From contig JALSTP010000172.1 of assembly GCA_026983675.1 (NCBI GenBank), positions 1 to 36,616 of the forward strand: 36,616 nucleotides of DNA, in the 5' to 3' direction. This DNA is from Sedimenticola sp. GTDB lineage: Bacteria > Pseudomonadota > Gammaproteobacteria > Chromatiales > Chromatiaceae. Positions 33,628-36,616 of the stretch are shown here, one piece after another (within the stretch, counting starts at the first letter, position 1; every line of letters starts with the position of its first letter). Both the position numbers and the translations under genes were made by a program. The notes below the pieces were generated by a model that saw only the letters and a list, made by a program, of their open reading frames with translations, was not told the DNA's origin and did not search any database.

Positions 33628-34976
33628 TTCGTCGACTCATGAAATATCGTTGCTTGTCGTAACATTATTAACCCGGCAGCCGGCGGCAGCGCATCCAGAG
33701 GGGTGCGTTTGTGCACCAGACGGACGCGGTACCAAGGGGCATCGAGTGTGTCGAGGATCACTTTCTCGCCACGGTAACGGATCTCCATTTCGGCATTGAG
33801 GCGTTTGTAGGGGCCCACCGGGTAAAGCGACGCCTCCCAACTGTATGTGCCGGGCATCAGGGTCCAGAGCCGAACCTCCGCATGATCCTCCTCGAGTTCT
33901 ACCCGGTCCTGGCCATAGGGGCGTGCGAGTGGTTCGCCGATGAACAGCCCCTCGCCAGGTTGCGCTACGCTCTTCCAGTAGGCTTCGATGAGGGTGCTGC
34001 CATTGAGATAGTTCTCCATCAGCACCAGCGGGTTGGGGAATTTCTGCAGAAAGTTGCAAGGCTCCTTGACCGTGCCATAGCTGCCGGTGGCGCCCGCTTG
34101 GAGCCACCGCAGGGCGCTCATCTGGCCCAGCGGTTTGTCATCGAGAGGAATCAGACCGCCCGCCGAGGTCAGGTGATCGGCCACGGCGCCGGGCAGAAAG
34201 TGCAGGGTGTCCAATCCTTCGATACGGGTAGCGCCGGTGAAATAGAACATGATGTCATCGCGGTCCCGCAGGGCGTCGGTCTTGATGATCTCGACCGGGA
34301 TGCGACGGCCCAGTTGCCGCTTGACGGCCGGGTAGAATACGCGCCGCACCGAACGGTTGCGGTCATGGGTCTCCACCAAGTACGCAGTACCCTTGGGATG
34401 GCTGTTGTCTGCCTGGACGCCGCGGTCGATCAGTGCCTTCGCCTCTTCGAAGTTGTTGGCGGGCAGCAACATCGTTGGCCGTAAATGCAGATCTTCGAAC
34501 GGGCGGATTGAATCGGTGGCATAGTAGGGGCTGGTCTTGGTGGGGCGGCAAGGTTCCTCATTGGTGGAAGCGGCGCAATACTGGGGGTCGAAGCCCGTGG
34601 CGAAGGCGGTGGTGATGGACTGGCATTCCACCCGGTAGGGCCAGGACCAGGTGAGAAGATAGGCCTCCACCGAAGGTGAGGTGCGGTCGATGATGGTATT
34701 GAACACCTTGCGGAAGCGTTCGCGGGTGAGAGTGCGGCTGGCCGTGGGCAGCTTGACGTGAATGATGTTGCGGTTCGGGATCTTGCGTTGCTTCTGGTAG
34801 TAGGCCCCGATCTGCTTGCTCAACTCGTCCCGGTCGTTGACGATCACTGCAATGTCGGCGGGCCTCAATGCCTGCCGTGGAAGCAACAGCGTGTGGTGGG
34901 CGGCCGACGCCGGGGCGGCCGCGCCGAAACACGCGATGGCCAGGAACCAGTAAAGGCTACGCCGTCGCATCGTCAT
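33624..34976 (-). CDS. TIGR03790-like secreted protein
   Basis: This 450-residue secreted protein has a signal peptide ([23 protein letters not shown]). The opening mature sequence ([31 protein letters not shown], broken here by a short gap in conservation, then [14 protein letters not shown]) and [16 protein letters not shown] are what I recall of the uncharacterised TIGR03790 family; its activity is unknown. Cysteines at DPQYC and NEEPC may be disulfide-bonded. ATG 34976 overlaps the gloC stop by four bases; ATG 34970 is an alternative. The stop overlaps the folD start. The last 17 residues (beginning AGLIML) are encoded by sequence matching the end of MITE-C, so the natural C-terminus may have been replaced by element sequence. 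Confidence 0.72.
   Translation of the reverse strand: MTMRRRSLYWFLAIACFGAAAPASAAHHTLLLPRQALRPADIAVIVNDRDELSKQIGAYYQKQRKIPNRNIIHVKLPTASRTLTRERFRKVFNTIIDRTSPSVEAYLLTWSWPYRVECQSITTAFATGFDPQYCAASTNEEPCRPTKTSPYYATDSIRPFEDLHLRPTMLLPANNFEEAKALIDRGVQADNSHPKGTAYLVETHDRNRSVRRVFYPAVKRQLGRRIPVEIIKTDALRDRDDIMFYFTGATRIEGLDTLHFLPGAVADHLTSAGGLIPLDDKPLGQMSALRWLQAGATGSYGTVKEPCNFLQKFPNPLVLMENYLNGSTLIEAYWKSVAQPGEGLFIGEPLARPYGQDRVELEEDHAEVRLWTLMPGTYSWEASLYPVGPYKRLNAEMEIRYRGEKVILDTLDAPWYRVRLVHKRTPLDALPPAAGLIMLRQATIFHESTK
33666..33680 (-). repeat. Possible solo terminus of MITE-C
   Basis: TATTAACCCGGCA at 33666-33678 equals the outer end of the 335-bp MITE-C element, and three further bases upstream (ATTATTAACC) match the flank of copy 1. 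No second end lies nearby. It lies within the coding end of the TIGR03790-like gene. It may be a remnant after deletion, or a chance match of about 15 bases. Confidence 0.4.
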
Positions 34977-35608
34977 GCAGCATTCAGGAAGGGATTGCTG
35001 CGCCGTTCCTGGCCGAAGGTGGAGGTGGGACCGTGACCAGGGATAAAGACCACGTCGTCGCCCAAGGGAAGCAGCTTGTTGCGGATGGAGTGAATGAGGA
35101 CGTCGTAGTCACCACGCGGGAAGTCAGTCCGGCCGATGGCACCTTTGAAAAGCACGTCGCCTACCTGCGCAAGCTGTGTTTCGGCCGAGAAGAAGACCAC
35201 ATGGCCCGGGGTGTGGCCAGGACAGTGGATGACATCGATCTGCTGGTTGCCAACGTCAATCCTGTCGCCTTCATTCAGCCAGCGATCCGGCGTGAAGCTG
35301 CGGGCGGGCGGCAGACCGAACATGCGACTCTGTTGCGGCAGGGCCTCGAGCAGAAACCGGTCATTCTCCTGAGGGCCCGCGATTGGAATGCCCAACCGCC
35401 CGGCAAGGTCAGGCGCACCGGCGGCATGGTCGATGTGCCCATGGGTCAGGAGGATCTGGGTGACTTCAAGCCCGGCCTCGCCGATGGCGTTCTCGATTTG
35501 ATCGAGGTCACCGCCAGGGTCCACCACCACCGCCGCGCGGGTCTCTCTACACCACAACAGTGTACAGTTTTGTTCAAAAGCGGTAACGGGAACAATCTGG
35601 TATTCCAT
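34973..35608 (-). CDS. gloC: GloC/YcbL-like hydroxyacylglutathione hydrolase (MBL fold)
   Basis: This 211-residue metallo-beta-lactamase-fold hydrolase is shaped like E. coli GloC (YcbL, 215 residues), which hydrolyses S-lactoylglutathione in methylglyoxal detoxification. The zinc motif THGHIDH (about residues 55-61) and the later ligands in [16 protein letters not shown] and IPGHGP are complete. The long C-terminal glutathione-binding domain of GloB is absent, which favours type II GloC. Start 35608 gives the canonical MEYQIVPV. The stop overlaps the TIGR03790-like start by four bases. It is the first intact gene of the gloC-TIGR03790-folD unit; upstream lies a remnant of another co-directional gene. 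Confidence 0.9.
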   Translation of the reverse strand: MEYQIVPVTAFEQNCTLLWCRETRAAVVVDPGGDLDQIENAIGEAGLEVTQILLTHGHIDHAAGAPDLAGRLGIPIAGPQENDRFLLEALPQQSRMFGLPPARSFTPDRWLNEGDRIDVGNQQIDVIHCPGHTPGHVVFFSAETQLAQVGDVLFKGAIGRTDFPRGDYDVLIHSIRNKLLPLGDDVVFIPGHGPTSTFGQERRSNPFLNAA

Positions 35609-35658
35609 GGCCGGTCAGTCTATGAATCCGAGTGGGCGAAGGCGCCGGGGACGGACAG

Positions 35659-35805
35659 CTACTCCTCAATGGCATCTATAGCGGCCCGTATGATGGCGCT
35701 ATCCTTGCGGATCGGCAAGTCAGCTTCTTCAATAATGGTATCCAGCAGTTGTATGAAGGCACCCGCGGGGGTGGTATCGGGCAGGATCTCGAAACAATCG
35801 AAATA
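35659..35805 (-). pseudogene. C-terminal remnant of an unidentified gene, cut by MITE-C
   Basis: On the minus strand an open frame of 48 codons ends in TAG at 35659-35661 and reads FDCFEILPDTTPAGAF then IQLLDTIIEEADLPIRKDS and AIIRAAIDAIEE. This is typical helical protein sequence with good codon usage. The frame meets a TAA formed by the MITE-C end exactly at the insertion boundary (35804-35808), and no usable start codon follows it. The N-terminal part is not found on the other side of the element, so the gene has been truncated or deleted. I cannot identify the family. It is 50 bases upstream of gloC on the same strand. Confidence 0.55.
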
Positions 35806-36138
35806 TTAACCCGGCAACAATATATATCGTATTCAGCCGTGGCGTGCCGGTTCGCAGCAAGGCGGCCCATCGCCGCTGTAGTCACTCTACAGCAAGATGG
35901 GGCAACGCAGGCTGCGGGCCGGCCCGCCGCGGCCTGTCTTTGAATATCATAGGGTTAGGGGCTTCAGGCAGGCGCCGAACCTGCGTTCCAGCGCGCTGGA
36001 CAGGATGTCCAAGTGTCGCGAGTGCATGGATGCACTGGAGCGACCTTGGCAAGGGACTGACCCTTGCCTGCGCACTGCGCCTTGTTCCGGCGCCTGCCTG
36101 AAGCCCTGAATGCGATATATATTGTTGCCGGGTTAATA
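35804..36138 (-). mobile_element. MITE-C copy 2, 335 bp, inverted
   Basis: This copy is identical in length to copy 1 (3047-3381) and in the opposite direction. The 24-bp terminal repeats are perfect here, and TA stands at both borders. The internal hairpin series around AGTGCATGGATGCACT and CCAGCGCGCTGG is conserved. There is no transposase. It separates the zinc-ribbon gene from the remnant upstream of gloC and fills most of the gap 35662-36161. Confidence 0.88.
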
Positions 36139-36161
36139 ATGCAACTAAAGGGGTGGGCGAA

Positions 36162-36455
36162 CTATTTGAAGAGATCTTCCGCAGACCGGAGGGCATCCTG
36201 GGTGGATGTGGCTTTTTCACGAGCGGGGGTCTGCGTGGGTTGGAAATAATCGCAGAAGTTAGTCCGACGTTTGTCGGCGACATATTCCGCAACAGGTTCC
36301 ATGCAATCGTTCGAGCGGCCGGGCGAGTAGAAAACACAATTCAGGCAAACATGTGTATAGGCGCCACACCGGGGGCACAGCGACTCGCGGCCAAAATCTG
36401 CCGCCCATAGCGAAGCGCTACATTTCCAACATTTTCCGCTGCTATCAGAGGGCAT
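36162..36455 (-). CDS. Small zinc-ribbon protein
   Basis: This protein of about 97 residues has cysteines spaced like zinc ligands: CWKC near residue 9, CPRC near 28, HVCLNC near 37, then NDC and NFCDYF. The end ALRSAEDLFK resembles the conserved tail (aLddLFk) of a family of small double zinc-ribbon proteins of unknown function. ATG 36455 is chosen because GGAG lies four bases upstream on the minus strand; ATG 36485 has a ribosome-like AAAGG directly touching it, which is too close. The gene reads towards MITE-C copy 2 and away from element A copy 3. No function can be assigned. Confidence 0.72.
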   Translation of the reverse strand: MPSDSSGKCWKCSASLWAADFGRESLCPRCGAYTHVCLNCVFYSPGRSNDCMEPVAEYVADKRRTNFCDYFQPTQTPAREKATSTQDALRSAEDLFK

Positions 36456-36489
36456 AATGCTCCATTGGAAGGGGGCCGGAGGCATCCTT

Positions 36490-36616
36490 TAGCCCGGATT
36501 ATTCATGAAGTCGCTCGCGCCCTTGCTTGATCCTTGTCCGCACAGGGAATTTTCCTTCCTCGGCAATACAGCCCGTATTCCACTCGGTCGGAAAATCCCC
36601 TGTGCGGACAATTCTC
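36490..36616 (-). mobile_element. Palindromic element A, copy 3 (inverted, cut by window end)
   Basis: It begins TAGCCCGGATTATTCATGAA and then follows the reverse complement of copies 1 and 2 (CGCTCGCGCCC, CTTGATCCTTGTCC). 127 of the expected 166 bases lie in the window. It stands directly upstream of the zinc-ribbon gene on the same strand. Confidence 0.85.

Noticed and set aside
1-36616. tRNA, rRNA or CRISPR arrays.
   Set aside because: No cloverleaf-like sequence, rRNA segment or regularly spaced short direct repeats were found; the repeats present are dispersed inverted-repeat elements.

Overview
The window looks like chromosome from a gammaproteobacterium, GC-rich except for one island. 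The indicators are the local order ppiA-ppiB-lpxH divergent from cysS, a YoaA-type helicase, a PBP1b with a TPR lipoprotein partner, YadG/YadH-like transporter genes and GloC/FolD. A sulfide:quinone oxidoreductase-like flavoprotein at the left end hints at a sulfur-oxidising lifestyle, but the genus cannot be named from sequence alone.

Layout. 165-3019: SQR-like flavoprotein and a YadG/YadH-type ABC exporter. 3047-3381: a 335-bp non-coding inverted-repeat element (MITE-C, copy 1). 3412-10249: a long co-directional run holding a class I amidotransferase, a YafK/DpaA-like L,D-transpeptidase-fold protein, PBP1b (mrcB), a TPR lipoprotein resembling LpoP, a small PD-(D/E)XK-like protein and the YoaA helicase. 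10257-11528: a secreted protein of unknown function, divergent from tsaB. 12401-14364: a two-gene unit encoding a MotA/TolQ/ExbB-type channel and a single-span protein with a very long coiled coil and a TolR-like end. 14581-17319: glycerate 2-kinase, a ferritin-like DUF455 protein and an exported unknown. 17322-20763: lpxH, ppiB and ppiA on the minus strand, and cysS on the plus strand.

20761-26423 is the most striking part. An AT-rich block of four surface-polysaccharide genes (two glycosyltransferases, a sulfotransferase, a Wzy/ligase-like membrane protein) is bracketed by two pairs of palindromic 166-bp elements in the order A-B-cargo-B(inverted)-A. All junctions are at TA dinucleotides, and the cysS stop codon lies exactly at the left edge. 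The sulfotransferase is split by a frameshift at a run of nine G, which could be a phase-variation switch or a sequencing error. Another glycosyltransferase follows outside the bracket.

27641-32644: a TetR regulator, probably on a leaderless transcript with an operator over its own start, then an RND/MMPL exporter, a LolA-like periplasmic protein and an outer-membrane barrel candidate, suggesting envelope lipid traffic. 32767-36455: a minus-strand series of a zinc-ribbon protein, a gene remnant cut by MITE-C copy 2, gloC, a TIGR03790-like secreted protein and folD. The window ends inside a third copy of element A. No rRNA, tRNA or CRISPR array was seen.
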